This document shows, one piece after another, positions 43,275-51,814 of a stretch of DNA of 64,000 nt; the stretch's first letter is position 1, and the number at the start of each line of letters is the position of its first letter. The position numbers and the translations under genes are program-made. The DNA is from Limosilactobacillus fermentum (GTDB lineage Bacteria > Bacillota > Bacilli > Lactobacillales > Lactobacillaceae): positions 1,660,767 through 1,724,766 of the forward strand of contig NZ_CP040910.1 of NCBI RefSeq assembly GCF_013394085.1, given 5' to 3'. The notes under the pieces are model-generated. The model saw nothing but the letters and a program-made list of their open reading frames with translations. It was not told the DNA's origin and did not search any database.

Positions 43275-43367
43275 TTTTAACGTAACCGCTATCATGCTAT
43301 AATAATTAAAAGATCAATCGACTCTGTTAAACACCTCCGCTCCTTGCGGGGGTGTTTACTTTTTTTA
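43275..43367 (+). ncRNA. Candidate small RNA with promoter and terminator
   Basis: An extended -10, TGC-TATAAT (TATAAT at 43298-43303), with a weak TTTTAA -35 (43275-43280), is followed after about 20 nt by a terminator: TAAACACCTCCGC pairs with GCGGGGGTGTTTA, then seven T. The transcript would be about 55-60 nt. No plus-strand gene lies downstream for 2.3 kb. Confidence 0.45.
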
Positions 43368-43412
43368 ACCGGTCACCAAACGACACACGACAAATATTTA
43401 GATTTGCGCAAG

Positions 43413-43531
43413 ATAACGTGCTCCCCAACCGCAGACATAGTGGCTAAGTACGGTCAAATAACACCGCGTTCCGCGCTAAACTTTACCCTAGCTTAGCCCA
43501 ACGGCCTGCTTGATAGGTTGGGTCACACTCC
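43413..43531 (-). repeat. Structured intergenic repeat, full copy
   Basis: Core GGTCAAA / TTTACCC type. A 23-bp sequence, GACAAATATTTAGATTTGCG plus CAA, ends 2 nt before it (43389-43411) and is also near the copy at 7607. Confidence 0.82.
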
Positions 43532-43569
43532 TTTTTATTACGCAAATTTGCGGATTTGTCCTGTCCCCA

Positions 43570-43618
43570 AAAAGGAGCCTGGGAGAAAATCGGATTTTCT
43601 CTCAGGCTCTCCCTATTT
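43570..43618 (-). terminator. Terminator of the disulfide reductase unit
   Basis: GGAGCCTGGGAGAAAAT pairs with ATTTTCTCTCAGGCTC; T-tract faces the minus strand. Confidence 0.7.
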
Positions 43619-43643
43619 TACCTAACGGTTGGTCGCACTTACG

Positions 43644-43762
43644 ATAACGTGCTCCCAACCACAGGTCTAGTGGCTAAGTACGGACGGAGAACGATGCGTA
43701 CCGCATCGCCCCCCATCCTAGCTTAGCCATACGACCTGTCGAGTAGGTTGGTCCGCACTTCC
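43644..43762 (-). repeat. Structured intergenic repeat, full copy, abutting stop
   Basis: Core GGACGGAGAACGATGCG / CGCATCGCCCCCCATCC. The GCACTTCC end touches the stop codon of the reductase gene at 43763. Confidence 0.85.
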
Positions 43763-45094
43763 TTATTTCAGCAACGCCGCCACCTTATCCCCGGTCGTTG
43801 GGTAGGCCTCGATCATGGCCGCTTGCCACTGGGCCCGTGACAGCCCCAAGCCAATCGCGGGCAGGACGGCGTTGACATCATCGGCCGCCCCCGCCCCCAG
43901 GGCACTGATCCCGACCAGGCGGTCCTGGTTGTCGTAAACGCAGATGTAGTGCGGGTGCTCGTTTTGCCCGGCGTAAAGGCTACTACCGCCCCAATCAAAT
44001 TCTTCAACGTGCTGGCCAGCCGTTGCTTCATCGGGGTTGACCCCGGCCTGGGCTAGGGTCGGGTAAGAAAAGACGGCGCTGGCCACCACCGGTAGGTTGA
44101 AGGGCGCCGTTGGGTCATCGTGGCCAAAGCGGGTTAGCAGGTAGTCGGCTTGGCGCTCAGCAACCGGGGTTAGCTTGGGCCACGGCCGGTTAACCACGTC
44201 GCCCACCGCGTAGACGCCGGCAAAGCTGGTCTGGAGGTTTTCGTCGACCGCGATCCCGTGGCGGTCGTATTCGATCCCGGCCGCCGCCAGGTTCAGCGCT
44301 TCGACGTTGGGGATCCGTCCGGTGGCGTCGATGACATAGTCGGTCGTCAGGGCGTTGCCATTGTTAGTAATTAAAGTAAGGCGCCCATCTTGTGGCTTGA
44401 GTTCAGCGGGGCTGGTGTTGAAGGCAAAGCGGATCCCCCGCCCCGTCATTTCCTTGACTAGCCGCCGCACGTTTCCCTGGGCGAAGTTTTTCAGCACCCG
44501 GTCGCCGCGGATCAGTAGGGTCACCTGGCTACCAGCCGCCGCTAACAGGGTGGCCAACTCCATGGCCACGTAGCCGCCGCCGATGATCGTCGTGGTGGCC
44601 GGCAACTGGTCCAGGGACAAGACGTCGGTGGAATCGTGGGTTAGCTCGCTGCCCGGGAAATCCAGCCGGTGCGGACGGGCCCCGGTGGCGATCACAATCT
44701 GGTCGCCGGCGAATTTCTCGTCCCCCACGGCAACCGTGTGCGGCCCGGTAAACCGGCCGGCGCCCACCTTAACGGTCACCCCCGGCAACTGTTCGTAGAT
44801 CGCCTTGGTTTCGCTGGGCCAAGAGTCAAAGCGGGCCTTCTTGGTCTTCATCAAGGTAGCCCAATCGACGGTGGCCGCCTGATCAATCCCCTTACCCACT
44901 AGATTGGTGGTGGCCAAGGCGGCGCGAACGGCCCCCTCCAAAAAGATCTTGGGCTCGCACCCCACATTGGGGCAGGTCCCGCCAAACAAGTTGGGTTCGA
45001 CCGCCAGAATTCGGTGGTTATCGCCAGCCAAGCCCTTAGCTAGCTTGTAGCCGGCCGGACCAGTTCCGAGCAAAATGTAGTCATAAAGTTCCAT
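43763..45094 (-). CDS. FAD-dependent pyridine nucleotide-disulfide oxidoreductase
   Basis: Flavoprotein of 443 aa, glutathione-reductase/dihydrolipoamide-dehydrogenase fold. FAD motif LLGTGPAGYKLA at the start, redox-active Cys41 and Cys46 in GGTCPNVGC, NAD(P) motif IIGGGYVAMELA near residue 170, and GVYAVGDV near residue 300 are present. The usual C-terminal catalytic HPTxxE reads AYPTTGD, so the His is replaced by Tyr. It lies upstream of nothing but repeats and next to thioredoxin. The exact disulfide substrate is unknown; the altered C terminus argues against a normal glutathione reductase. Confidence 0.86.
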   Translation of the reverse strand: MELYDYILLGTGPAGYKLAKGLAGDNHRILAVEPNLFGGTCPNVGCEPKIFLEGAVRAALATTNLVGKGIDQAATVDWATLMKTKKARFDSWPSETKAIYEQLPGVTVKVGAGRFTGPHTVAVGDEKFAGDQIVIATGARPHRLDFPGSELTHDSTDVLSLDQLPATTTIIGGGYVAMELATLLAAAGSQVTLLIRGDRVLKNFAQGNVRRLVKEMTGRGIRFAFNTSPAELKPQDGRLTLITNNGNALTTDYVIDATGRIPNVEALNLAAAGIEYDRHGIAVDENLQTSFAGVYAVGDVVNRPWPKLTPVAERQADYLLTRFGHDDPTAPFNLPVVASAVFSYPTLAQAGVNPDEATAGQHVEEFDWGGSSLYAGQNEHPHYICVYDNQDRLVGISALGAGAADDVNAVLPAIGLGLSRAQWQAAMIEAYPTTGDKVAALLK

Positions 45095-45134
45095 TTAAGC
45101 CACCCCCATTAAATTCTTGATTGCGCCTTCATTA

Positions 45135-45178
45135 TAAACCTAAAAAGGGGAGCGTGGCGCCTGGCTACACTCCCCTTT
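45135..45178 (-). terminator. Terminator of trxA
   Basis: AAAAGGGGAGTGTAGCC / GGCGCCACGCTCCCC on the minus strand, followed by TTTTT. Confidence 0.7.
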
Positions 45179-45180
45179 TA

Positions 45181-45244
45181 CAACATGCTCCCAACTGCAG
45201 GTCTAGCTTAGCCATACGGCCTGCTTTTCGGTTGGTCGCACTCC
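45181..45244 (-). repeat. Structured repeat with central hairpin deleted
   Basis: CAACATGCTCCCAACTGCAG at one end and GGTTGGTCGCACTCC at the other, with GTCTAGCTTAGCC in between. It lies between the trxA stop codon and terminator. Confidence 0.78.
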
Positions 45245-45247
45245 TTT

Positions 45248-45562
45248 TTACAAGTACTTCTTCAGCGTGTCTTCAATCTGGTCCTTGGTGTGCAAACCGA
45301 TCAGCTTGTCGACAACTTGGCCGTCCTTTTTGATCAGCAGGGTCGGGATGCTCATCACGCCAAAGGCGGCCGCCGTTTGTGGGTTAGCGTCGACGTCGAG
45401 CTTGTTGACGGTCACTTGGCCGGCCATGTCATCGGCGACGGTTTCCACGATTGGGGATTGCATCCGGCACGGGCCACACCAGGTTGCCCAGAAGTCGGTT
45501 AAAACGACCCCGGAGTTCGTGTCTTGTTCAAAAGTTGCGTCAGTGGTTTCTGCTACTGCCAT
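45248..45562 (-). CDS. trxA: Thioredoxin
   Basis: Cytoplasmic thioredoxin of 104 aa. The active site is WCGPC (Trp28 to Cys32), the fold is standard, and cis-Pro is in MSIPTLLI. It reduces protein disulfides. ATG at 45562 follows GGAGGCCTTTAAC. It lies next to the FAD-dependent disulfide oxidoreductase, though each has its own 3' end. Confidence 0.96.
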   Translation of the reverse strand: MAVAETTDATFEQDTNSGVVLTDFWATWCGPCRMQSPIVETVADDMAGQVTVNKLDVDANPQTAAAFGVMSIPTLLIKKDGQVVDKLIGLHTKDQIEDTLKKYL

Positions 45563-45671
45563 GTTAAAGGCCTCCTTGATAAATTCTTAAGCTAAGTTTA
45601 CCAGAATTTCAAAGCGGTACCAAATATTATGACTTACTATTTGTTAGTTTATTTTTAACCGTCGGCACCCC

Positions 45672-45677
45672 TATAAT
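45672..45677 (+). promoter_or_regulatory. -10 of AEC transporter
   Basis: TATAAT 32 nt before the ATG. Confidence 0.4.
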
Positions 45678-45709
45678 AGTAACATTAATGCTACGAAAGG
45701 TGTTTTCCC

Positions 45710-46636
45710 ATGTGCTTATCCCAACTCGCCAGCCAAATTGCCGTGATTTTTTTGTTGATGCTACTGGGGGCCCTCGCCCGCCAGCTGGGTTTTCTAAGCC
45801 CGACCACGATCAACGACCTCACTAATTTGGTCCTCTACTTTTTAAGCCCGCTCGTGATCATCAAGGCCTTCTTGGCGCCCTTTTCCGTCACCCGGCTGAA
45901 GATCTTTTGCCTGACCCTGGTCGGGGTGGTGATCACCTACCTGGTCACGATCCTACTGGCCAAACTGGCCTTTGCTAAGGTTAAAGACGCTAACCTGCGG
46001 CGGATCGCCACGTACGGGTCGATCTATTCAAACAACGGCTTCATGGGAATCCCGCTGGCCCAGGCCCTCTTTGGCAGCACCGGGGTCTTTTACGGGGTCG
46101 TTTCGATGGTCGGTTTCAACGCCTTCACTTGGACCCACGGGGTGGCAATGTTTAAAAAACAGTCCGCCGCCCCGCTAACCCGGCTCAAGCGGGTCCTGGC
46201 CAACCCCAACTTAATTGCCATCGCCTTGGGGATTGTGATCTTCACCGTTCAAATTCCGGTCCCCAGCATGCTGACGTCCTTTCTTGACTACGCCAGCGCC
46301 GCCTTCACCCCGCTATCGATGATCATCATCGGCTCCAACTTAGCCGGTATGCGCCGTGCCGACCTGAAAGTCCCACCAGTTTTAGGGGCGACGATCTTGT
46401 TGCGTAACCTGGTCTTCCCGGCCCTGACGATCGTGATCTTAAAGTGCCTCGGCTTGACCGGGGTGCCGCTGATGACCACCGTCATCTTAGCCGCCTGCCC
46501 GGTCGCCGGGTTAGTGGTTCTCTTCACCCTGCAAGCTAAGGGCGATGCCCGCCCGGCCACGGTCGTGATGAGCGTTTCAACCCTCCTGAGTTTGGTCACC
46601 ATCCCGCTGGTCTTTTCCTTGCTCGACCTCTTGTAG
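45710..46636 (+). CDS. AEC-family transporter
   Basis: Membrane carrier of 308 aa with about 10 helices in two inverted halves. It begins SQLASQIAVIFLLMLLGALA and contains YGSIYSNNGFMGIPLAQALFG, the NxGxxGxP signature of the auxin-efflux-carrier/malate permease family. AAAGGTGTTTTCCC precedes the ATG. Related proteins carry organic acids such as malate. Its last 60 nt overlap the convergent small gene at 46577. Confidence 0.88.
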   Translation: MCLSQLASQIAVIFLLMLLGALARQLGFLSPTTINDLTNLVLYFLSPLVIIKAFLAPFSVTRLKIFCLTLVGVVITYLVTILLAKLAFAKVKDANLRRIATYGSIYSNNGFMGIPLAQALFGSTGVFYGVVSMVGFNAFTWTHGVAMFKKQSAAPLTRLKRVLANPNLIAIALGIVIFTVQIPVPSMLTSFLDYASAAFTPLSMIIIGSNLAGMRRADLKVPPVLGATILLRNLVFPALTIVILKCLGLTGVPLMTTVILAACPVAGLVVLFTLQAKGDARPATVVMSVSTLLSLVTIPLVFSLLDLL

Positions 46637-46825
46637 GGGCGCTGCCGGTTCATCCACCGGCGGTTGGTGCTTCAGCCGTTCCAGTTCCACCCTTAGTTCC
46701 AGTATCTTGCGTTCTTCTTTTACCCGCTTGGTCCGTTCCTTGGTAACCCGGGTGACCGTTTCGTTCACCAGCTTGTAGACCATCACCGCCACAATTAAGA
46801 CGATGGCCACGATATAAGTATCCAT
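46577..46825 (-). CDS. Small membrane protein with coiled-coil tail
   Basis: Protein of 82 aa: a membrane segment (about residues 4-18, YIVAIVLIVAVMVYKLV) followed by a Lys/Arg/Glu-rich helix (about 27-55, likely coiled coil) and an acidic tail. ATG at 46825 follows GAGGAGGAATCGCT, good support. The 3' end overlaps the AEC gene on the opposite strand by 60 nt. I do not recognise the family. Confidence 0.68.
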   Translation of the reverse strand: MDTYIVAIVLIVAVMVYKLVNETVTRVTKERTKRVKEERKILELRVELERLKHQPPVDEPAAPLQEVEQGKDQRDGDQTQEG

Positions 46826-46872
46826 AGCGATTCCTCCTCTTAAATGCTATTGTATCTTCGTCGGTTACACTA

Positions 46873-46990
46873 ATAACGTGCTCACCAACCGCAGGCCTAG
46901 TGGCTAAGTCTGGCCACAGAACACCGCGTACCGCGCTAACCTGTGCCCTATCCTTACCCCACGGCCTGCCTATGGTTGGTCCGCACTTCC
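46873..46990 (-). repeat. Structured intergenic repeat, full copy
   Basis: Core GGCCACAG / CTGTGCCC with GCGTACCGC apex. It lies beyond the terminator of the aminotransferase unit, in the same orientation as its transcript. Confidence 0.85.
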
Positions 46991-47003
46991 AACATTATAC
47001 AAA

Positions 47004-47046
47004 AAGAAAAGAGACTGGGAAAACAGGGCTTTCCTAGTCTCTTACT
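47004..47046 (-). terminator. Terminator of aminotransferase unit
   Basis: AAGAGACTGGGAAA pairs with TTTCCTAGTCTCTT; T-rich on the minus strand. Confidence 0.72.
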
Positions 47047-47067
47047 GTATGTCTGAATGTTAGACAG

Positions 47068-47188
47068 ATAACGTGGAAAATAACCGCAGGTCTAGTGTTC
47101 TAAGTACGGGCGAAAACGGTGCGTTTCGCACCAACCGTTCGCCCTAGCTTAGTCATACGACCTGCTTTGGAGGTTATTTCCCACTCCC
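47068..47188 (-). repeat. Structured repeat with alternative outer stem
   Basis: Outer arms GTGGAAAATAACC / GGTTATTTCCCAC replace the usual GCTCCCCAACC / GGTTGG. The core GGGCGAA..GGTGCG / CGCACC..TTCGCCC is also different but perfectly paired. It ends 3 nt from the aminotransferase stop codon. Confidence 0.85.
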
Positions 47189-47191
47189 TAA

Positions 47192-48544
47192 TTATTCCCA
47201 ACCCAGCTCTTCTGCGTTGGAGGGGAGGCTTAGTTTGCCAGCGGCCAGTTCGGCAAAGGCCTGGTCGATGATGGCAAAGGCTTTGTCTAATTGTTCTTCG
47301 GTGATAACCAGCGGCGGTTGGAAACGGAGGATGTTCCCGCGCAGGCTAATGATAATCGCCCCGAGTTCAAAGATCCGGTACATCAGCTTGGTGGTGGCTT
47401 CAACGTCGCCCTTACCAGTGGCCGGGTCGACGATGCTAATCCCACCGTTGAGCCCGTACAAGCGGGCGTCGCCAACGAAGTCGTACTTGGCTTGTTCCTG
47501 GTCAAAGAAGTCCTTGGCCTTTTGCCCTAGCTTCGCCGAGCGTTCCACCAGGTGTTCTTCTTCGATCACGTCGAGGGTGGCGTTGGCGGAGGCGGCCGTC
47601 ACCGGGTTACCGGCGGTCGTGTAGACATTGGCCGCCGGGCCGAGCGCTTCCATGATCTCTTTTCTGCCGACCACGGCGCTCAGTGGCATCCCCGAGGCCA
47701 GCGACTTACCGACCGACATCAGGTCCGGTTCGATGCCCGGGAAGTGTTGAATTGACCACCACTTTCCGGTCCGCCCCATCCCCTGGTTGACCTCGTCAAT
47801 GGCAAAGAGGATCCCGTTTTGCTTGGCAAAGGCATAGATCCTTTCCATGTAGGCCTGGGGAACCTTGATGATCCCGCCGTCCCCCTGGATTGGTTCAATC
47901 ACGATCGCCGCGACTTCTTCGGCCGGCAGGTAGGTTTCAAAGGGTTGCAAAAAGGCCTTGTACATCCGGTCGACAAACTGGTCGTCGCTTTCACCGGCTA
48001 ACTTGTCCCACGGGCTCGGGAAGGGCACCTTCACCACGCCGGGCAAGAGCGGGCCCATCTTACGGCTCATGTTTAAGGTGACGCTTGAGATCGTCATCGA
48101 GCCGTACGTGGAGCCGTGATAGGCCCCGGTGAAGGAAACGATGTATTGGCGCCCGGTGGCGGCGCGGACAAACTTAATGATCGCGTCGTTGGCGTCGGAC
48201 CCCGAGTTACCCCAGGCGACCTCTACCGGCCCGCTGATCGGTGCCAACGCCGCCAGGCGCGGGGCTAAGCGGGCGGCCTGGGAGTTCGCAAAGTAAGCGG
48301 GGGTATATTGGATCAGCCTGGCCGCCTGGTCGGCGATGGCCTTGACGACCTTGGGGTGGGCGTGGCCGGTATTGGTAGAGCTAGCACTGGCCAAGAGGTC
48401 AATGTAGTCGTGGCCTTCCACGTCGGTAATAATGGCGCCCCGCCCTTTATCAATCACAATGTCATAATACTTAATTCGGGCCGCCGAGGAAAAGGCCTCT
48501 TCTTCGGCAGCGAGCATCTGCTGGTTACTTTTTTTCTCCTCCAT
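47192..48544 (-). CDS. Class III PLP-dependent aminotransferase
   Basis: Cytoplasmic aminotransferase of 450 aa, similar to 4-aminobutyrate or related omega-amino acid aminotransferases. HDLLASASSTNTGHAHP-like start region, GNSGSDANDAIIK, SFTGAYHGSTYGSMT, and FAIDEVNQGMGRTGKWW are typical. The PLP lysine is in MSVGKSLASGMPL. It starts 20 nt inside the end of a permease gene, so the two form one unit. That suggests import then transamination of the same amino acid; which one is unknown. Confidence 0.9.
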   Translation of the reverse strand: MEEKKSNQQMLAAEEEAFSSAARIKYYDIVIDKGRGAIITDVEGHDYIDLLASASSTNTGHAHPKVVKAIADQAARLIQYTPAYFANSQAARLAPRLAALAPISGPVEVAWGNSGSDANDAIIKFVRAATGRQYIVSFTGAYHGSTYGSMTISSVTLNMSRKMGPLLPGVVKVPFPSPWDKLAGESDDQFVDRMYKAFLQPFETYLPAEEVAAIVIEPIQGDGGIIKVPQAYMERIYAFAKQNGILFAIDEVNQGMGRTGKWWSIQHFPGIEPDLMSVGKSLASGMPLSAVVGRKEIMEALGPAANVYTTAGNPVTAASANATLDVIEEEHLVERSAKLGQKAKDFFDQEQAKYDFVGDARLYGLNGGISIVDPATGKGDVEATTKLMYRIFELGAIIISLRGNILRFQPPLVITEEQLDKAFAIIDQAFAELAAGKLSLPSNAEELGWE

Positions 48545-49979
48545 GATCAGTGTCTCCCTTCTTGGCCAGGAATGAGTGACTCATCCCGTATGCGAAGTAA
48601 ATGACTAATCCTAAAACAAACCATGCCCCAGCGTAGAGCTTTGCTTGAATGTCTAAGCCCATGAACACGAAGAGGGCAGCGATGAAACCTAAGGCCGGCA
48701 TGACCGGGTAAAACGGCATCTTGAAGGCGGGGTTCGGAATATCCTTCCCTTCCCGCGGCCGCAAGGCGTAAATCCCCAGGGAAACGAACATGAAGGCAAT
48801 TAAGGTTCCGGCAGAAATCAGTTGGGATAAGAAGGCGAACGGGAAGACGGCCCCGATTACGATGGCGATGATCGTCAAGGTCCACAGGGCGCGGTTTGGC
48901 CGTTGGTGCTCGTCCAATTGACCAAGCCATTTCGGCAACATTCCGTCACGCCCGAAGGAGTAGATCAGCCGGGAGCCAGCCATGCTCATCCCGATCAGGG
49001 CGGTGAACATCCCAACTACGGCGATCGTTTGAACAACGGTGGCGACCCCACCGTGACCGGCGGCCCGCAGTGCTAACCCAACTGGTTCGGCGGAGTTGGC
49101 GTACTTTTGGTACGGCAGCATCCCGATCAGGACCAAACTAACGGCCACGAACAGAACCACGGCGATCGCCAAGGACCCTAAGATCCCGCGCGGCATCGTC
49201 TTTTGCGGGTTAACGGCTTCGGCAGAGTTGGCGGCGATCGAGTCAAACCCGATGTAGGATAAGAAGATCATCGAAACCCCGGCGTAAATCCCTTGCCAGC
49301 CCCCGAACGGCCCGTTAGCCGTTTCGTGGTACTTGGGGATGAAGGGGTGGAAGTTAGCGGCCTTGATGGCAAAGAGGCCGACGACGATGAACAAGAGAAT
49401 CGCGAAGACCTTTAAAACCACCAGTACGTTTTCGACCCGAGCGGCTTGCGAAGCCCCCATCGCAATCAGGACGGCGGCCACGGCAATCACGACCACGGAG
49501 ATGATGTCGACGACCCCACCGTCAGTCCCAAAGGCGTTGGATAAGGAGTTCGGCAGGGTGATCCCCATTGGCGCCAAAAGCCCCCGCAGATTGGCCGACA
49601 GCCCCGACCCAACGAAGGCCAGGGCGATGAAGTACTCGGCTAACAGGGCCCAGCCGGCAATCCATCCGAAAAATTCCCCGAAGACAACGTTAATCCATGA
49701 ATAAGCGGACCCGGCGAATGGCATCGCCGCCGCCATTTCAGCGTAGGCAAAGGCCACCAGGCCGGCCACGACGGCAGCGACCACAAAGGAGATCGCCACT
49801 GATGGACCGGTGTGAATGGCAGCCACTTCCCCAGGAAGAGTAAAGATGGAGGTCGACACGATCGTCCCTACCCCCAAGGCTAAGAAGTCGCGCACCCGTA
49901 ATGATCGGACCAGGTGGGCGTCCTTATTAGCGTATACGTGCGGATCTTCCTTCCGCGTAATGGTTTTCCAAAAACTCAC
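48525..49979 (-). CDS. APC amino-acid permease, cationic/YfnA-like
   Basis: Membrane transporter of 484 aa with 12 or more helices. LGVGTIVSTSIFTLPGEVAA in helix 1 and the FLSYIGFDSIAANSAEAVNPQKTMPR segment are typical of the APC family (YfnA/CAT type). The first cytosolic stretch starts MSFWKTITRKEDPHVY. It is the first gene of a two-gene operon with the aminotransferase. AT-rich upstream DNA (49985-50140) probably holds the promoter. Confidence 0.9.
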   Translation of the reverse strand: MSFWKTITRKEDPHVYANKDAHLVRSLRVRDFLALGVGTIVSTSIFTLPGEVAAIHTGPSVAISFVVAAVVAGLVAFAYAEMAAAMPFAGSAYSWINVVFGEFFGWIAGWALLAEYFIALAFVGSGLSANLRGLLAPMGITLPNSLSNAFGTDGGVVDIISVVVIAVAAVLIAMGASQAARVENVLVVLKVFAILLFIVVGLFAIKAANFHPFIPKYHETANGPFGGWQGIYAGVSMIFLSYIGFDSIAANSAEAVNPQKTMPRGILGSLAIAVVLFVAVSLVLIGMLPYQKYANSAEPVGLALRAAGHGGVATVVQTIAVVGMFTALIGMSMAGSRLIYSFGRDGMLPKWLGQLDEHQRPNRALWTLTIIAIVIGAVFPFAFLSQLISAGTLIAFMFVSLGIYALRPREGKDIPNPAFKMPFYPVMPALGFIAALFVFMGLDIQAKLYAGAWFVLGLVIYFAYGMSHSFLAKKGDTDHGGEKK

Positions 49980-50142
49980 TGGTTTTTCCTCCCGTTGACA
50001 ATTAGATCTTAATTAGAATAATAAGAAAAGTTTAACTCATTTTATCAATCTCACCGGGATTAGTCAATGTTTCGCCGCCGCTAAATTAGATTTTTATTAG
50101 AATCAACTAGATAATATTATTTCATTAATTAACTAACCGCCG

Positions 50143-50802
50143 TTATTTAAATCTTCTTTGCCGAGGCGGCGCTTTCATTACCGTTTCCATAATTGGTTTA
50201 GTCCAAAAAAGAGTGGGCCCCCACTCTAACCCCGTCGCTAACAACGGTCGGCCAGTGGTGGGTACCCACTCCTCAAATTGGTGTCCCAGCTCAGCCGCTT
50301 CCTGGACGTGCTTGGCCAGCTGACGCCCGTTCCAGGAATCACTAGCCAGGACCGTGCCGGCCGGTTGCCAGCGCATGTAGTCCAGCAGCTGCTTGAAGTA
50401 CAGCTTCATGGAGGCAAAGGCGCTGTCATCGCCGTACCCGGAAATCAGGGTGACGGCCTGCTTGCCGCCGTGCAACTCGTGGTTGTAGGCGTAAAAGCGG
50501 TCGATGACGGCCTTCAAGGCGGCGTTAATCCCGTAGTAGTACAGGGAGGTTACCAAAACACCAGGTCGGCCTCGATCAGCTTGGGCAGGACCTCGTTTTC
50601 CACCACGTCATCCGGGCGGACGGCGACTTCCATCCCCGGGCACTCGTCCTCCAGCTGCAGGAGACTGAACTCACTGGCCCGGCGCCCGGCGTCAAAGCTA
50701 AACTTGGTGGCCGTTTTCCCGGACCGCCTTTTCAAAGGCATCGGCCAGCTGTTCGGACGTTCCCGGGTGGTGCGGGCTCCCAGTTAAAATGACAATTTTC
50801 AT
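50143..50802 (-). pseudogene. Flavodoxin-family NAD(P)H oxidoreductase with two frameshifts
   Basis: ATG at 50802 starts KIVILTGSPHHPGTSEQLAD then AFEKAVRENGHQV and stops at TAG. The second part, FSFDAGRRASEFSLLQLEDE up to ADLVFW, is in another frame. The third part, VTSLYYYGINAALKAVIDRF to the end, is in yet another. Together they read as one NADPH-dependent FMN reductase/multimeric flavodoxin of about 220 aa. The breaks are near 50702 and 50558. The final 60 residues look normal. It is probably non-functional unless both are sequencing errors. Confidence 0.82.
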
Positions 50803-50886
50803 GGTGTTTCCCCCTTTAGTAGTATTACTTAAATTATATAAGGGGTAGCTGCAAATGGGAAATGCTTAACCTGAGGCAAAGTTGAT

Positions 50887-51717
50887 TCATTTTACCTGGC
50901 TGGCCTCTTGTAGGGCCTGGTAAAAGTCCGGCAGGTCGCGGTTGAGCCGCAAGAGCTTGCCGTCCTGGTTGGTAAAGCAGTGCTCCGAAGTCCCCTCGCA
51001 CACCAGCTGATCGTGACACTCCATTCGGTAGGACAGGGTCAAGCGCACCCGGTCGAGGGCGGCAATCTTGGTGGTGATTACCACCTGGTCGCTAAAGGTG
51101 GTCGAGCGCTTGTAGCGGCAGTTGACCGAAACGACCGGTGAGATGATCCCGGCCGCTTCAATCTTGGCGTAATCCCAGCCGATCGCCGCTAGGAAGTGGG
51201 TCCGGGCCTCCTCCATCCAGCGGACGTAGTTGGAGTGGTGGGTGATCCCCATCCGGTCGGTCTCGTAGTACTGAACAGTGTGGGTGTAGACCGTCCCGGC
51301 GGCCGGGAAGACCACCTTGGTCAGGTCCACACCTTGGAGCTTGGCGATGACCGGCTTGGCGGCCCCCAGCCAGTTGAGGTCCGCTAATTCTTGCGGGGTC
51401 CCCCACCGGAAGGCATCGTGAGCGACCGCGGTCAGGGCGTTGCCTTTTAAACCAGCGTAAAAGACCTGCATGTGGACCTCGCCCCAATCGTAGGTGTGAA
51501 CGACGGTTGGTAAAACCCGTTCACCGATATAGGATGCGGTCCCCAGCTCCTCTTTTAATTCGCGCATCAGGGCCTGGCGGGGATCTTCACCGGGTTTGAG
51601 CTTGCCCCCCGGCAACTCCCAAAAGCCTTCGCCCAAGCGGCCCCCTTCCCGGCGCCCCGCCAGCAGCTTGGCCCCGTCAATGACCACCGCCGCTACCACG
51701 TTAATCTGTTTTGCCAT
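50887..51717 (-). CDS. Nudix hydrolase fused to a hotdog acyl-CoA thioesterase
   Basis: Two-domain protein of 276 aa. Residues 1-130 are a MutT-like Nudix domain with the box GGKLKPGEDPRQALMRELKE at 37-56. Residues about 140-276 are a 4-hydroxybenzoyl-CoA-thioesterase-like (YbgC type) hotdog domain with Asp154 in YYETDRMGITHHSNYVRW. The join is in frame, with no gap. Each domain is normally a separate protein. Acyl-CoA hydrolysis plus a (d)NTP or CoA-type pyrophosphatase activity is conceivable. It is divergent from the acetyltransferase at 51815. Confidence 0.86.
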   Translation of the reverse strand: MAKQINVVAAVVIDGAKLLAGRREGGRLGEGFWELPGGKLKPGEDPRQALMRELKEELGTASYIGERVLPTVVHTYDWGEVHMQVFYAGLKGNALTAVAHDAFRWGTPQELADLNWLGAAKPVIAKLQGVDLTKVVFPAAGTVYTHTVQYYETDRMGITHHSNYVRWMEEARTHFLAAIGWDYAKIEAAGIISPVVSVNCRYKRSTTFSDQVVITTKIAALDRVRLTLSYRMECHDQLVCEGTSEHCFTNQDGKLLRLNRDLPDFYQALQEASQVK

Positions 51718-51780
51718 TCGAATCCCTCTCTCCGCCGGCTATTTCCCGGGAAATTATTTCCGTCACCGGCCCTTTTCTTC

Positions 51781-51786
51781 TATAAT
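51781..51786 (+). promoter_or_regulatory. -10 of acetyltransferase promoter
   Basis: TATAAT, 29 nt before the ATA start; weak TTCCGT 17 nt upstream. Confidence 0.45.
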
Positions 51787-51814
51787 AAGCGCAAACGAAA
51801 CGGAGGTCACGACA

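Noticed and set aside
51596-51814. Upstream extension of the acetyltransferase frame to ATG 51596
   Set aside because: It runs antisense through the Nudix coding region and begins before the gene's own -10 element.
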